64,000 nt of DNA from Frankia nepalensis (GTDB taxonomy: Bacteria; Actinomycetota; Actinomycetes; Frankiales; Frankiaceae), in contig NZ_JADWYU010000098.1 of NCBI RefSeq assembly GCF_016786325.1, positions 40,494 through 104,493 of the forward strand, given 5' to 3'. How positions within the stretch are numbered: the first letter of the stretch is position 1; every line of letters begins with the position of its first letter. A program made the translations under genes and the position numbers. Positions 1 to 8,786 of this stretch are shown here, one piece after another. Below the pieces are notes generated by a model that made no database searches, was not told the DNA's origin, and worked only from the letters and a program-made list of their open reading frames with translations.

Positions 1-2834
1 TCGCCGCCCGCGGAGAACACCAGATCCCGCACGGCGCCGTCGAGTTCGGGAAGCGGCCCGAGGAAGACCGGGCCGTCGAAACCGCGCGGGTCCCACACCA
101 GGGCCTCACCGCCGTCCAGCCTGACGGCCAGGACCTCGCCGTCGACGGAGAGCACCGGGTCCCCCGACGCGGTGTCGTCGAGCCCGTGAAGGAGCCTGGG
201 AGGGCCGGAGCCGCTCAGGTCCCACACCAGCGTCTCACCGTCGACCAGATTCCCCTCCTCGTCGGCCAGCCTGACGACCAGGACCTCGCCGTCGGCGGAG
301 AACCTCCAGTCCCACACGCCGTCGTCGAGCCTGAGAAGGAGCCTCGGCGGGCCGGAGCCACTCAGGTCCCACACCAGCCCCCCGCCGTCGGCCAGCACGA
401 CGGCCAGCACCTCGTCGTTCGGGCTGAGCTCGACACCCACGACAGGGCCGCCGAGGTCGAGGGCCCTGGCGGAGGCATCGATGGGGCGGGTGAACGCGAG
501 CGTGATCGCGATGGCGGAGGCCGCGGCGGTGGCCACCAGTCGGCGGGGGACGGCGCGGGGGACGGGTGAGGCTGGTGGCCTCGTCCGGGTGTGGCCGGTG
601 AGCGCCTGGTTGGCGAGTCGCTCCTGGAGACGGACGTGGCGGAACTGGTAGGTGCCGCCGGCCTGGCGGAGCAGTCCTCGGTCGCGGGCGTCGGTGAGGA
701 AGTCCAGCAGCCGCCAGGGAAGATGACCACCGGCCGCGAGAAGCAACCGCGCGATGAGGAAGCGGGGCCAGGCGCGGGTGAGCAGGACCAGCACGGCGAA
801 CGCGGCGCCCGGAAGCAGGCAGGCCAGGCCGAGGAACGCGACGACGCCGATCTGGTCGTCCCAGGCACGGGTCCGGTCAAGGACGAGGGAGGCGACACCG
901 CCCAGGTCGGGTTCTCCGGGCCGGCCAGGCCAGCCGGTGACGACCCGGCCCAGCAGGCCGCCAGCGAACTCGCCGGTGGCAAGGGCGGGAAGGGCGATGG
1001 CGACCGTCAGGCCGGCGGCCAGCGCGCCGGCCAGGGCGGAGCGGCGGTCCTGGCGCAGCAGGCTGGCGGGGCTGGCGTGGCCTGGCCGTTCGGGTGGGGC
1101 GTCGAGCCAGTTGTGGGCGGCGATCGCCAGGCCGGCGAGGATGGCCAGCGCGACGGCGACGCCGCACGCCTCGAAGAACAGCAGGAAGTTACGGGTGGTC
1201 CATCCGCCGGCGGCGGTGACGATCACGACGATCGCGGTCAGTGGCAGCCCGGTCAGGATCCCCGTCAGCGCGAATCCGGTCGCGAAGCCGCGGCGCAACC
1301 GGCCCAGCGAGCCGTCGACCGCGAACGACAGCCGTCCGGGCGCTCTGGCCGGGGAGGCGTACCAGACGATCAGGGACAGCACCGCGAACCCCGCGCCCGC
1401 GATTGCGCCGATGGCCAGCGGCCCGCCGACGTCGGTGGGCCCGTCGGCGCGGGCGGCGACGGTGGCGACCAGGGTCATCACCGCCACTCCGGTGACGATC
1501 CCCAGGGCGGGAATCGCCCACGCCGACAGCAGACGGGACGGCATCTGCCACCAGGCCAGATCACGGTCGCGGTGCTGGTGAACGTAGCGGGCGAGGAACA
1601 TCAGCCAGCGGCGGGCACGCTCGGCGTCCCACCGGCCGTTCGCGGCCACGGGCTGTCCGGAGGGCAGCCGGTCAGGGGCGTAGGCTGCGTCGATCACCAG
1701 GTCGGTGAGCCGGTCCTCGACCGCGTGCCGGCAGTCATACCTCTGGGGGTCGAGCAGCTCGCCGGGGTCGCCACCGCACCTCTGGTACACCAGGCGGGCT
1801 ATCGACACCATCAGCGGTGTGGACAGCGCGGCTCGGACCGGGCTTTCCGCGCGGTCCGAGTCCCGTAGCCGCGCGAAGACGCGTTCCCAGCTGGTCCCTT
1901 CCGGCCAGTCCACCGCCGTCAGGTAGGCGATCACATCCTCGGCGGGCAGGGGCGCGACCTCGACCACCGGGGCGCCGCGCAGCACCGGGGCGCCGCCCTC
2001 GATGACGTCCTCGTACTCGGCGGCCCGGCAGGTCACCACGACCGGCCGCTCCCGGCCCACCGTCTGGTTGACCGCGCGGACCGCGCTACGCCGCGCGGAC
2101 TCGGGGATCTCGTCGAGCCCGTCGAGCACCGGCAGCAACAGGCCCGCGTCCCACAGGAGGCGCGGGACCTCCGGCCTGCCCGAGTAGTAGGTGACGGCCA
2201 GGTCGCGCACCAGCCACCGGTCCAACGCCTCGGTCACCGGATCCCAGGAGGACGCCGACACCAGCACCGGAACCGGCCCGCCGGCCTCCCGCCGGTCCAA
2301 CAGCCCGAGGGTCAGCAGGATCGCCAGCACCGTCTTGCCCGCTCCCGGCTCGCCGAGCACCACCATCCGCCCGCTTGGCACCAGCTGGTAGCCGTCAGCG
2401 AGCCGACGGGTCACCTCCTCGAACCTGCCCTCCAGCCTGCCGTCCAGGCGTAGCCGGGTCACCCGCCCGGCCGCGTCCCGCGTCGCCGTCGCCCGCGGGT
2501 CGGCGACCTCACGGCGGGTCGCCGACCAGCTCAGTGGGAGAACGCCCGGGTCCCGCAGCCGGCGGGCCGCCGCCTCCTCCACCCACTGCCCGCGAAGCGT
2601 CCCCGTCAGGTCGTCGGCGAGTTCGGCGAGGTCGCGCCGCGGCCGCTCCCCGGACCGCAGGTAGTCCGCCACCGCCAACGCCAACCCGGCGATCGTCACG
2701 AACAGGCCCGCGATCGCCGCGATGTCGACCGCGTTCTTCGAACCGGCGTGCACCATCACCGCCGCGAGCCCCGCGGAGCCCAAGCCGAGTCCGCACAGCG
2801 CCACAAGACGCACGCGGCGCCAGACCCCCGTCAT
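1..2834 (-). CDS. NACHT-type STAND NTPase with membrane segments and WD40-like repeats (C-terminus outside window)
   Basis: The frame is open from the ATG at 2834 to the window edge, so about 944 codons are present and the C-terminus is missing. Two hydrophobic segments lie near the N-terminus (about residues 8-30 and 38-60). The P-loop GEPGAGKT is at residues 161-168 and a Walker B motif, LDGLDEI, near 236. A linker containing DLAWW precedes a central run of hydrophobic helices. The visible C-terminal end has degenerate WD40-like blades (GEVLAV...LVWD) repeating every 49 residues; two DNA copies lie 147 bp apart (214 and 361). STAND NTPases act as signal-dependent switches in signalling, conflict or cell-death pathways, with WD40 repeats as likely sensors. 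The trigger cannot be read from the sequence. The domain calls are firm; the biological role is inferred. Confidence 0.85.
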   Translation of the reverse strand, partial: MTGVWRRVRLVALCGLGLGSAGLAAVMVHAGSKNAVDIAAIAGLFVTIAGLALAVADYLRSGERPRRDLAELADDLTGTLRGQWVEEAAARRLRDPGVLPLSWSATRREVADPRATATRDAAGRVTRLRLDGRLEGRFEEVTRRLADGYQLVPSGRMVVLGEPGAGKTVLAILLTLGLLDRREAGGPVPVLVSASSWDPVTEALDRWLVRDLAVTYYSGRPEVPRLLWDAGLLLPVLDGLDEIPESARRSAVRAVNQTVGRERPVVVTCRAAEYEDVIEGGAPVLRGAPVVEVAPLPAEDVIAYLTAVDWPEGTSWERVFARLRDSDRAESPVRAALSTPLMVSIARLVYQRCGGDPGELLDPQRYDCRHAVEDRLTDLVIDAAYAPDRLPSGQPVAANGRWDAERARRWLMFLARYVHQHRDRDLAWWQMPSRLLSAWAIPALGIVTGVAVMTLVATVAARADGPTDVGGPLAIGAIAGAGFAVLSLIVWYASPARAPGRLSFAVDGSLGRLRRGFATGFALTGILTGLPLTAIVVIVTAAGGWTTRNFLLFFEACGVAVALAILAGLAIAAHNWLDAPPERPGHASPASLLRQDRRSALAGALAAGLTVAIALPALATGEFAGGLLGRVVTGWPGRPGEPDLGGVASLVLDRTRAWDDQIGVVAFLGLACLLPGAAFAVLVLLTRAWPRFLIARLLLAAGGHLPWRLLDFLTDARDRGLLRQAGGTYQFRHVRLQERLANQALTGHTRTRPPASPVPRAVPRRLVATAAASAIAITLAFTRPIDASARALDLGGPVVGVELSPNDEVLAVVLADGGGLVWDLSGSGPPRLLLRLDDGVWDWRFSADGEVLVVRLADEEGNLVDGETLVWDLSGSGPPRLLHGLDDTASGDPVLSVDGEVLAVRLDGGEALVWDPRGFDGPVFLGPLPELDGAVRDLVFSAGG

Positions 2835-3051
2835 GGTCACGCAGCTTAGATCTGATGGACACGTACAGTCACAAGACTCGCGGACTGCCGATGGTGTCAG
2901 GAACAGGACCCATTGACGTGACGGTCTCGGCGAGGTCGCCAGGCTCACCGGCAACGCCCCGAAACTCGCCGCAAAGAAAGAGAACCACTATGCGCTGATG
3001 CCCGGGAGTGCCACTCGTCGCGGAGAACGGCGCCGCGGACCGTGACGCCGC

Positions 3052-4038
3052 TCAGCGCAGGCGCGAGGACGGCATGCCGTAGCGGGTGGCGATCGCGGCG
3101 GCGCGGTCGTGCAGGGAGGTACGCAACCACCGCGGGGCCAGGGCCTCCGCGTTCGTGGCGAGCTGCCACAGCGCCCATTCGGCGTGTCTCGGATCCTGGA
3201 AGGTCACCTCCAGCCGCAGCCAGCCGTCCGCGTCGACTTCTTCGGCGCGGACGGCCAGCGCGGTGCCCACCAGGTCTTCCCGCCGCGCCGGGTCCACCCG
3301 TACCAGCACGGTGACCTGGTCGCCGCCGGTCCGGAACCGCGTGCCGCGTTCCTGCCAGGCGCGGTCCAGATCGACCCGGTCTGGCCGCTGCGCGGGTTCG
3401 GCGAGTTCCTCGGCAGCCAGGACGCGGGACAGCCGGTAGGTGCGGTCCGCGCCAGATCTCGTGGCCAGCAAGTAGCCCTGGTCGCGCACGGTGACCAGGC
3501 CTATCGGGTCCACCGTGCGCCATGTCGGGGTCTGGCCCGCGGCCGCGTAGTGGATGCGCAGCTTGTGGCCGGCGAACACCGCGCGCCGGACCTCGGCCGC
3601 TACGGTGTCGGGCACCTCCTCAGCGACCAGCCGGCGTGAGAGGAGGTCGGTCTCCGGGTCGATGAGCAGTCGCTGGGCCGCGCCGGCCGCGGTGTCCCGA
3701 TAGCTTTCGGGCAGCGCGTCAACCACCTTGAGCATCGCCGAAGCGAGCGCCGACCCGAGGCCGAACGCCTGCGCGCCGCGCCGTGATCCGGCGACCAGCA
3801 GGGCAAGGGCCTCGTCGTGGTTCAGTCCGGTGAGCTCGGTGCGGAAACCGGGCAACAACGCGAACCCGCCGTGCCGGCCGCGTTCGGCGTAGACCGGGAC
3901 GCCGGCCGCGGACAGCGCCTCGATGTCGCGCAGCACGGTGCGGGTGGATACCTCCAGCTCGCGGGCCAGCGCGGCCGCGGACAGCCGACCATGCTGCCGC
4001 AGCAGCAGCACCAGCGAGACCAACCGGTCGGCGCGCAC
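3052..4038 (-). CDS. YafY-type transcriptional regulator with HTH and WYL domains
   Basis: The protein has 328 residues. The N-terminal helix-turn-helix begins RADRLVSLVLLLRQHGRLSAA and includes STRTVLRDIEAL, typical of the DeoR-like HTH_11 fold. It is followed by a WYL-type sensor domain around residues 135-210 and a C-terminal extension typical of YafY proteins. The start is GTG at 4038; a TAGAGT -10-like box at 4045-4050 sits about seven bases before it, so the mRNA may be leaderless. It is divergent from the RidA gene and a 27-bp dyad lies between them, suggesting that it controls itself and RidA. The ligand is unknown. Confidence 0.88.
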   Translation of the reverse strand: MRADRLVSLVLLLRQHGRLSAAALARELEVSTRTVLRDIEALSAAGVPVYAERGRHGGFALLPGFRTELTGLNHDEALALLVAGSRRGAQAFGLGSALASAMLKVVDALPESYRDTAAGAAQRLLIDPETDLLSRRLVAEEVPDTVAAEVRRAVFAGHKLRIHYAAAGQTPTWRTVDPIGLVTVRDQGYLLATRSGADRTYRLSRVLAAEELAEPAQRPDRVDLDRAWQERGTRFRTGGDQVTVLVRVDPARREDLVGTALAVRAEEVDADGWLRLEVTFQDPRHAEWALWQLATNAEALAPRWLRTSLHDRAAAIATRYGMPSSRLR

Positions 4039-4054
4039 ACGAAAACTCTACCGG

Positions 4055-4081
4055 AATACACGACACAGGATGTCATGTATT
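4055..4081. promoter_or_regulatory. 27-bp imperfect dyad between WYL regulator and RidA gene
   Basis: The arms AATACACGACA and TGTCATGTATT are 11 bp each with one mismatch and a 5-bp spacer. The dyad lies just upstream of the regulator's -10-like box and 88 bp before the RidA start. It is the natural candidate operator for the WYL regulator; binding is inferred. Confidence 0.6.
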
Positions 4082-4168
4082 GCTGGGAGGCTTCTCGACA
4101 GGACGAAAAAGACGGTGGCTACCGAGTCGATGGGCGTTCGTCCTGTCAACGAGTCGAAGGGAGTCAAG

Positions 4169-4570
4169 ATGGCAATGGAGCGAACGGCGGTCAATCCGTG
4201 GGCGTGGTCGGTGGAGATGGGGTACAACCAGGGTGAGATCGTCTCCGGGCACACCCGGACCCTGTACTGCGCCGGGCAGACCGCGATGAGCGGTGACGGC
4301 AAACCCCAGCACGCCGGTGACATGGCGGCGCAGTTGGCGCTGAGCCTCAACAACCTGGAGGCCGTGCTCGGCGAGGCCGGCATGTCCCTCGCGAACCTCG
4401 TCCGGCTCAACGTCTACACCACCGACGTGGATCGACTCTTCGAGCACTACGCAGTGCTGGCCTCGCGGTTGGGCGCCGCCGAGATGGCACCGCCCACCAC
4501 GATGCTCGGCGTCGCACGGCTGGCAATCCCCGACCTGATGGTCGAGCTTGAAGGGACCGCCGTCGCGTGA
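4169..4570 (+). CDS. RidA family enamine/imine deaminase-like protein
   Basis: The protein has 133 residues, the usual RidA/YjgF length. It contains GHTRTLYCAGQTAMSGDGK at the N-terminal strand, a helix with NNLEAVLGEAGMSLANLVRLNVYTT, and the closing PPTTMLGVARLAIPDLMVELE. RidA proteins hydrolyse reactive 2-aminoacrylate-type enamines or related substrates in the cytosol. The ATG at 4169 was chosen because AAGGGAG lies at the right distance upstream and the longer reading frame to the left is not protein-like. The divergent WYL regulator probably controls it. The subclass and substrate are not determined. Confidence 0.88.
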   Translation: MAMERTAVNPWAWSVEMGYNQGEIVSGHTRTLYCAGQTAMSGDGKPQHAGDMAAQLALSLNNLEAVLGEAGMSLANLVRLNVYTTDVDRLFEHYAVLASRLGAAEMAPPTTMLGVARLAIPDLMVELEGTAVA

Positions 4571-4791
4571 CGCGACCTCGCCACCGCAGGCAGGCCGCCG
4601 GTTGGACCGGCACGAGTAGTGCCGTGACCGCCAACGCCGACCCGCCGCGCAGGATCGCCGACAGCGCCCCGGAAAGGTGGCGGACAAGGCCAGGTCGCGA
4701 CCTCCAGAAAGCAAAGAACGGCGATTGTCTCCGGCGCCGGGACAGGACGAACCCTGGCGGGCCGCGGTGATGGGCAGGTGGGTGATTTCCG

Positions 4792-5277
4792 GTGCTCAGG
4801 ATAGTGACGATCGGCGTCTACGGCTTCGGCGGCGATTCTTTCCTGCAACGGCTGCGGCACGCGGACGTTCGCCTGCTGCTCGACGTACGCCAGCGCCGCG
4901 GTGTCCGCGGGCCCGAGTACGCCTGGGCGAACTCACGCCGGCTGCAGGCGGCCCTCGCCCAGGCTCGGATCGCCTACGAGCATCACCCCGAGCTCGCCCC
5001 AACCACCGAGTTACGCCAGCTCCAGTACGCCGAGGATGACCGTCAAGGGGTCGGCAAGCGCTCGCGCCGCGTACTCGCCGCGGAGTACACCCGCCGCTAC
5101 ACCAACGAGATCCTCGACCGCGCCGACCTCACGCCGATCGTGTCGGAGCTGCCGAGCAGCGGGACCGCGGCTCTGCTCTGTGTCGAGCGCGACCCCGAGG
5201 CCTGCCACCGTTCGTTGATCGCCCAGCGGCTGATCGAGCGGCACCACGTCACGATCGAACACCTGCGCCCGTCGTGA
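4792..5277 (+). CDS. DUF488 family protein
   Basis: The protein has 161 residues and starts at GTG 4792. It shows the family's TIGVYGFGGDSFLQRL opening, the LLLDVRQRRGVRGPEYAW block, and the near-C-terminal ALLCVERDPEACHRSLIAQRL motif with its conserved Cys-His-Arg. DUF488 proteins are small cytosolic proteins of unknown biochemical role. It stands alone between the RidA gene and a convergent membrane-protein gene, and no clear Shine-Dalgarno sequence precedes it. Confidence 0.85.
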   Translation: MLRIVTIGVYGFGGDSFLQRLRHADVRLLLDVRQRRGVRGPEYAWANSRRLQAALAQARIAYEHHPELAPTTELRQLQYAEDDRQGVGKRSRRVLAAEYTRRYTNEILDRADLTPIVSELPSSGTAALLCVERDPEACHRSLIAQRLIERHHVTIEHLRPS

Positions 5278-5306
5278 CTCGTGAACTCCCAGGGCACGGT
5301 CGGCAT

Positions 5307-5972
5307 TCAGCTGGCTGACGCGGGGGCACCGCGGCTGGTGGCCGGGCCGGCCGACCGGAGATACCCGGCCACAGCAGCGCTTGTCACGGCGGCCCAGGCG
5401 CACCACAGCGAGGTGACAGCGTCAGTCGCGATCCAGGCCAGCAGCGCGACCGCGGCCAGGTTGATCACGCCGAACCAGCGCAGGAACCGCTGTCCGGAGA
5501 CAATCAGCGCACCGCACGTACTGACGAGATACAGAGCGATGACCACCGCTCCGGCCGGCAGATGCACGTGATAAACGATGTGATGGCCCTCTGGGCGCGC
5601 CGTGAAGGGCTCCGTGACAAGGGCCGCCGCCAGCCATATGGCGCAGAGCACGCCGGCGACAAGCGTAACGATCTCAACCGCCCGAAGCATTGGCGCGTCT
5701 TCCAGAACCAACACCATGACAGGCACGTACACCGGCAGGACGACGAAGGCGACGCCCAGGTAGAGCGCGGTCGCGACCGTCTGGACCACGTCACCGACGT
5801 CGCCGCGCAGCCCCCACCAGACGAACGCCTCGACCAGCGTGTGCCCGGCGAGCAGGAGCGGCAGCGCCGCCAGCGGCCACTGCGCGCCGTTCTGGACATG
5901 ACGGGCGGCGTCGACGCCGATACCACCAATCACGACGGCGGCCACGACGTCGGCCTCCGGGGAGAAACACAT
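5307..5972 (-). CDS. DUF6629-like multi-pass membrane protein
   Basis: The protein has 221 residues, begins MCFSPEADVVAAVVIGGIG and has about seven hydrophobic segments spread along its length. The N-terminal CFSPEAD signature and overall topology match a family of actinobacterial membrane proteins I recall as DUF6629. Its function is unknown. It is convergent with the DUF488 gene, with only 29 bp between the two stops. The family name comes from memory of the N-terminal motif and should be treated as probable. Confidence 0.75.
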   Translation of the reverse strand: MCFSPEADVVAAVVIGGIGVDAARHVQNGAQWPLAALPLLLAGHTLVEAFVWWGLRGDVGDVVQTVATALYLGVAFVVLPVYVPVMVLVLEDAPMLRAVEIVTLVAGVLCAIWLAAALVTEPFTARPEGHHIVYHVHLPAGAVVIALYLVSTCGALIVSGQRFLRWFGVINLAAVALLAWIATDAVTSLWCAWAAVTSAAVAGYLRSAGPATSRGAPASAS

Positions 5973-6228
5973 TCCGGCCCCCGTCCGCGGTTCACACCCG
6001 CCCCTGCCGCCTCGGAGTATCTCCTGGTGGCTCGGGCCTCGACAATCTCGGCGGCGGCGTCCTGGACCGGCCGCGTCGGCGGCTGGTCAGCTCCTGGCCG
6101 CCCCCGATCTTCCGAACGCCCGTGGGAGGGCCCCACCGGATCAGCTCGCGAAGGCGGGGCCCGCCCTTGTCGGGATCCTTACCCCGCTCCGAATTCCCGT
6201 GCCTGCCAGGCTCCGGCATGATGCTCAG

Positions 6229-7383
6229 GTGCTGAGCGTGCCGCGGGCCTGGTCGGACGTGACCCCACAGTGGATGACGGCGGCTCTCGCCGCCGCGTGC
6301 CCCGGCGCCGCGGTCGCGGCGGTCGAGATCGACGACCTCGCCGACGGGACGAACAGTCGAGCCCGGGTGCGGCTGCGCTACGCGTCAGGCGGCGGCCCGG
6401 AACGGGTGTTCGTCAAGCGCGAGGGCCGGATGCTCAACCGGCTCGCGCTGACCGCCCTGGGCGCCCGGGAGGCCGAGGCCCGCCTGGCCGGTGCCGGGCC
6501 GGACCTGCCGCTGGAGCATCCCGCCTTCTACGCCGCCGCCGTCGACCGGCGCAGGCTGGCGACGGTGACCGTGATGGAGGACGTGACGCTGCGCGGAGCG
6601 CGGGCGAACGTCGCCACCGTCCCCCTGGAGGTCGACCAGGTGCGCGACGGCCTGCTCGGCCTGGCCAGGCTGCACGCGGCCTACTGGGAGAACTCGCTGC
6701 CGGGGCCGCTGGATTTCGTGCGTCCCTGGCGGCTCGGGCGGGTCTGGGCGCCGGTCTCCTGGGCGAGCCTGGCACGGGCGCTGCGGCTGCTGCGGTCCGG
6801 CGGGCACGACCGGCTGATCCCCGCCGGCGTCGACGCGGGTGTCGTCGAGCGGGGATTCCGCGGCTGGGCGGCGCTGGCGGCGGCGTACCCGCGGACGTTG
6901 CTGCACGGCGACCCGCACCTGGCCAACACCTACGCCCTGCCCGGAGGCGTCACCGGCTTCTACGACTGGCAGCTGGTCCGGGCCGGCAACTGGTCGCACG
7001 ACGTCGGGTATTTCCTGGTCTCCTGCCTGAGCACCGCCGACCGGCGTGACCACGAGCGTGATCTCCTGGGCGACTACCTGAAGGAACTCGCCGGCCAGGG
7101 GGCACCCGGCCCGGGGCTCGACGAAGCCTGGGACCTGTACCGCCAGACGCCGGTGTTCGGGCTCGGCACCTGGCTGCACACGCTGTCCGGTGGCGGCTTC
7201 CAGCCGACCGACGTGTGCCTGGCGGTCATCGAGCGTTTCGCCACCGCGCACGCCGACCACAGCGGCGCGGTCACGCCACCGCGGCGCCGGTCGCGCATGG
7301 CGTTGCCCCGGCCCCGCACCCCTGGGTCCGCTCAGCCTGTCCCGACGAGCCCGACGACATCCACCTCCACCAGCGACCGGTGA
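6229..7383 (+). CDS. Aminoglycoside-phosphotransferase-fold kinase-like protein
   Basis: The core motif LLHGDPHLANTYALPGG gives the catalytic-loop HGDxHxxN, followed by GFYDWQLVRAGNWSHDVGYFL with the metal-binding Asp-Trp. Together they define the APH/choline-kinase fold, in the branch related to ecdysteroid-kinase-like proteins. From GTG 6229 it has 384 residues; an upstream GTG at 6199 would add ten residues that do not look conserved. A CATGAT box at 6217-6222 would fit a leaderless start at 6229. The C-terminal tail is Pro/Ser/Thr-rich. The substrate is unknown; a small-molecule hydroxyl is more likely than an antibiotic. Confidence 0.8.
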   Translation: MLSVPRAWSDVTPQWMTAALAAACPGAAVAAVEIDDLADGTNSRARVRLRYASGGGPERVFVKREGRMLNRLALTALGAREAEARLAGAGPDLPLEHPAFYAAAVDRRRLATVTVMEDVTLRGARANVATVPLEVDQVRDGLLGLARLHAAYWENSLPGPLDFVRPWRLGRVWAPVSWASLARALRLLRSGGHDRLIPAGVDAGVVERGFRGWAALAAAYPRTLLHGDPHLANTYALPGGVTGFYDWQLVRAGNWSHDVGYFLVSCLSTADRRDHERDLLGDYLKELAGQGAPGPGLDEAWDLYRQTPVFGLGTWLHTLSGGGFQPTDVCLAVIERFATAHADHSGAVTPPRRRSRMALPRPRTPGSAQPVPTSPTTSTSTSDR

Positions 7384-7448
7384 CGCCGGATCAGCGCGAA
7401 GCCGACGCCGGGACTGACGGACGGGCTCCGCGCCACGACCTGACCGGC

Positions 7449-7479
7449 GGTCGAGCGGTCGAGCGGTCGAGCGGTCGAG
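7449..7479. repeat. 8-bp tandem repeat (GGTCGAGC, about four copies)
   Basis: GGTCGAGC is repeated three times in full, followed by a partial fourth copy, in the gap between two convergent genes. It is a simple slippage-type repeat with no visible function. Confidence 0.85.
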
Positions 7480-7560
7480 ATTAGCCGCGCAACGGCAGCG
7501 GCCCGGCAGCGAGCAAGCACTCGCACCGGCATCGCCGGGGCAGGCAGATCCTCCGCCGGA

Positions 7561-7595
7561 GCCTCGGAGGTAGCGCCGCGCGCCACCTCCGAGGC
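7561..7595. terminator. Hairpin between convergent genes, likely bidirectional terminator
   Basis: A perfect 11-bp stem (GCCTCGGAGGT with ACCTCCGAGGC) closes a 13-nt loop. It lies between the stop of the phosphotransferase (7383) and the stop of the rhodanese gene (7625). There is no U-tract, as is common in high-GC actinobacteria. Confidence 0.65.
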
Positions 7596-7624
7596 CTCGC
7601 CGCCGACCGTCACGAAACGAGGAG

Positions 7625-7951
7625 CTAGGCCGATTCGGTGGGCAGGCCGGCCGCCACCCAGTCCTCGATGCCCTCGCGGTACTTGCGGACGTTGGAGTAG
7701 CCGAGCGCGGTGAGCCGGTCGGCGACCTGCCCGCTGTTCGGGCAGGAGGGGCCGGTGCAGTAGGTGACGATGGCGGCGCCACGGTCCGGCAACGCGGCGG
7801 ACGCCCTCGCGCCGACCTCGGCCGGGACCAGGGGCAGGGCCCCGGGCAGGTGCCGCTTGGCATAGTACTCGCCGCCCAACGCGTCGACGACGGTCACGTT
7901 CCCGGCGTCGATCGCCGCCTTCAGCTCTTCACGGGTGATGAGCACGGTCAT
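7625..7951 (-). CDS. Rhodanese-like domain protein (single domain)
   Basis: This is a 108-residue single rhodanese domain with the expected landmarks: VVDALGGEYYAKRHLPGAL near the N-terminus, the active-site loop YCTGPSCPNSG carrying the catalytic Cys, and YREGIEDWVAAGLP at the end. Such proteins transfer sulfane sulfur or carry redox-active cysteine in the cytosol. The ATG at 7951 follows a good GGAGG seven bases upstream. Transcription probably starts inside the palindrome shared with the divergent TetR gene, so the TetR protein likely represses it. Confidence 0.9.
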   Translation of the reverse strand: MTVLITREELKAAIDAGNVTVVDALGGEYYAKRHLPGALPLVPAEVGARASAALPDRGAAIVTYCTGPSCPNSGQVADRLTALGYSNVRKYREGIEDWVAAGLPTESA

Positions 7952-7971
7952 GCCACTACCTCCAAAGGAAT

Positions 7972-8020
7972 CGGACTATAGTCCGGTTGTGCAGGAGAAC
8001 CTTAGCGGACCACAGTCCGC
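7972..8020. promoter_or_regulatory. Divergent promoter with two GGAC-N4-GTCC operators
   Basis: CGGACTATAGTCCG (7972-7985) is a perfect 14-bp palindrome. Because it contains TATAGT on both strands, it can provide a -10 box in each direction. A second site, GCGGAC-N4-GTCCGC (8005-8020), lies 34 bp away, inside the start of the TetR reading frame. Two matching half-site patterns next to a TetR gene suggest autoregulation and joint control of the rhodanese gene. Confidence 0.75.
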
Positions 8021-8612
8021 TTACGCAACCCCGTTGGAGCTGCTCCGTACCCCGCCGCCCAAGGAACGAGCCGACGCCGCGCGCAACCGGACGGCCGTGC
8101 TGGACGCGGCCGCCCGGCTGTTCGCCGAGCACGGGGTGGCGGCGGTCTCCATGGACCAGATCGCCGCGGCCGCCGGAGTGGGCAAGGGCACCCTCTTCCG
8201 CCGCTTCGGCGACAAGGCGGGCCTGGCGGTCGCGCTGCTCGACACGCGGGAGCAGGTGCTACAGGAGGCGATCCTGCACGGGCCACCGCCGCTCGGCCCC
8301 GGCGCGCCGCCCGCCGAACGGCTCACCGCGTTCGTCGACGCCTACCTCGACTACCTGCTCGAGCACCTGGACCTGGTACGGATGTCGGAAACCGCGGCGC
8401 CCGGCGCCCGCTACCGCATCGGGGCCTACCGGTTCTGGCACCGGCACGTGGCCATCCAGCTGGGCGACGCACCCGACCCGGACCACGCCGCGCACACCCT
8501 GCTCGCCGCGCTGGCCGCCGAGCACGTGGCCGCGCTGCTGCCCGAACTCGGCGAGCCACGCATCAGAACCGGCCTACGCCGCCTCGCCGAGAACTACAAC
8601 GCACGTCGCTAA
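7989..8612 (+). CDS. TetR/AcrR family regulator, probably autoregulated and leaderless
   Basis: The N-terminal HTH reads NRTAVLDAAARLFAEHGVAAVSMDQIAAAAGVGKGTLFRRFGDKAGL, a textbook TetR_N domain. The rest is a helical ligand-binding domain. The start is ambiguous: GTG 7989 is seven bases after the TATAGT box, so a leaderless mRNA starting there is the best fit and gives 207 residues. No ATG exists before the HTH. The divergent rhodanese gene and the paired GGAC-N4-GTCC sites indicate that it regulates both genes. The ligand is unknown. Confidence 0.87.
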   Translation: MQENLSGPQSAYATPLELLRTPPPKERADAARNRTAVLDAAARLFAEHGVAAVSMDQIAAAAGVGKGTLFRRFGDKAGLAVALLDTREQVLQEAILHGPPPLGPGAPPAERLTAFVDAYLDYLLEHLDLVRMSETAAPGARYRIGAYRFWHRHVAIQLGDAPDPDHAAHTLLAALAAEHVAALLPELGEPRIRTGLRRLAENYNARR

Positions 8613-8786
8613 GGAAGCGGGTCCGGGGAGGAGCGGAGTGGAGTCGGGGGAAATCCCCGCCCCGCCGGGTGAGGCTTCCCTGCTCGACCACGCAAACCTC
8701 GATGAGGGCGAACCTCACCGCGCCAGGCAACGGCCACCCGCCGAGCTGGCCCGGCCACGGTGCCGAGGCGCCTCGGTCGCGCGCTT

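Noticed and set aside
591-1868. 425-codon plus-strand frame over the NACHT gene
   Set aside because: It is antisense to a frame with clear P-loop, Walker B and membrane motifs; its Gly/Gln/Arg-rich product is a GC-content artefact.
2880-3000. Possible NmrA-like C-terminal remnant (EVARLTGNAPKLAA) in the gap after the NACHT gene
   Set aside because: Only about 20 residues fit, with no frame continuity or start; too short to call a pseudogene.
7449-7479. 8-bp repeats considered as a short CRISPR-like array
   Set aside because: Units are contiguous with no spacers; it is a simple tandem repeat. No CRISPR array was seen anywhere in the window.
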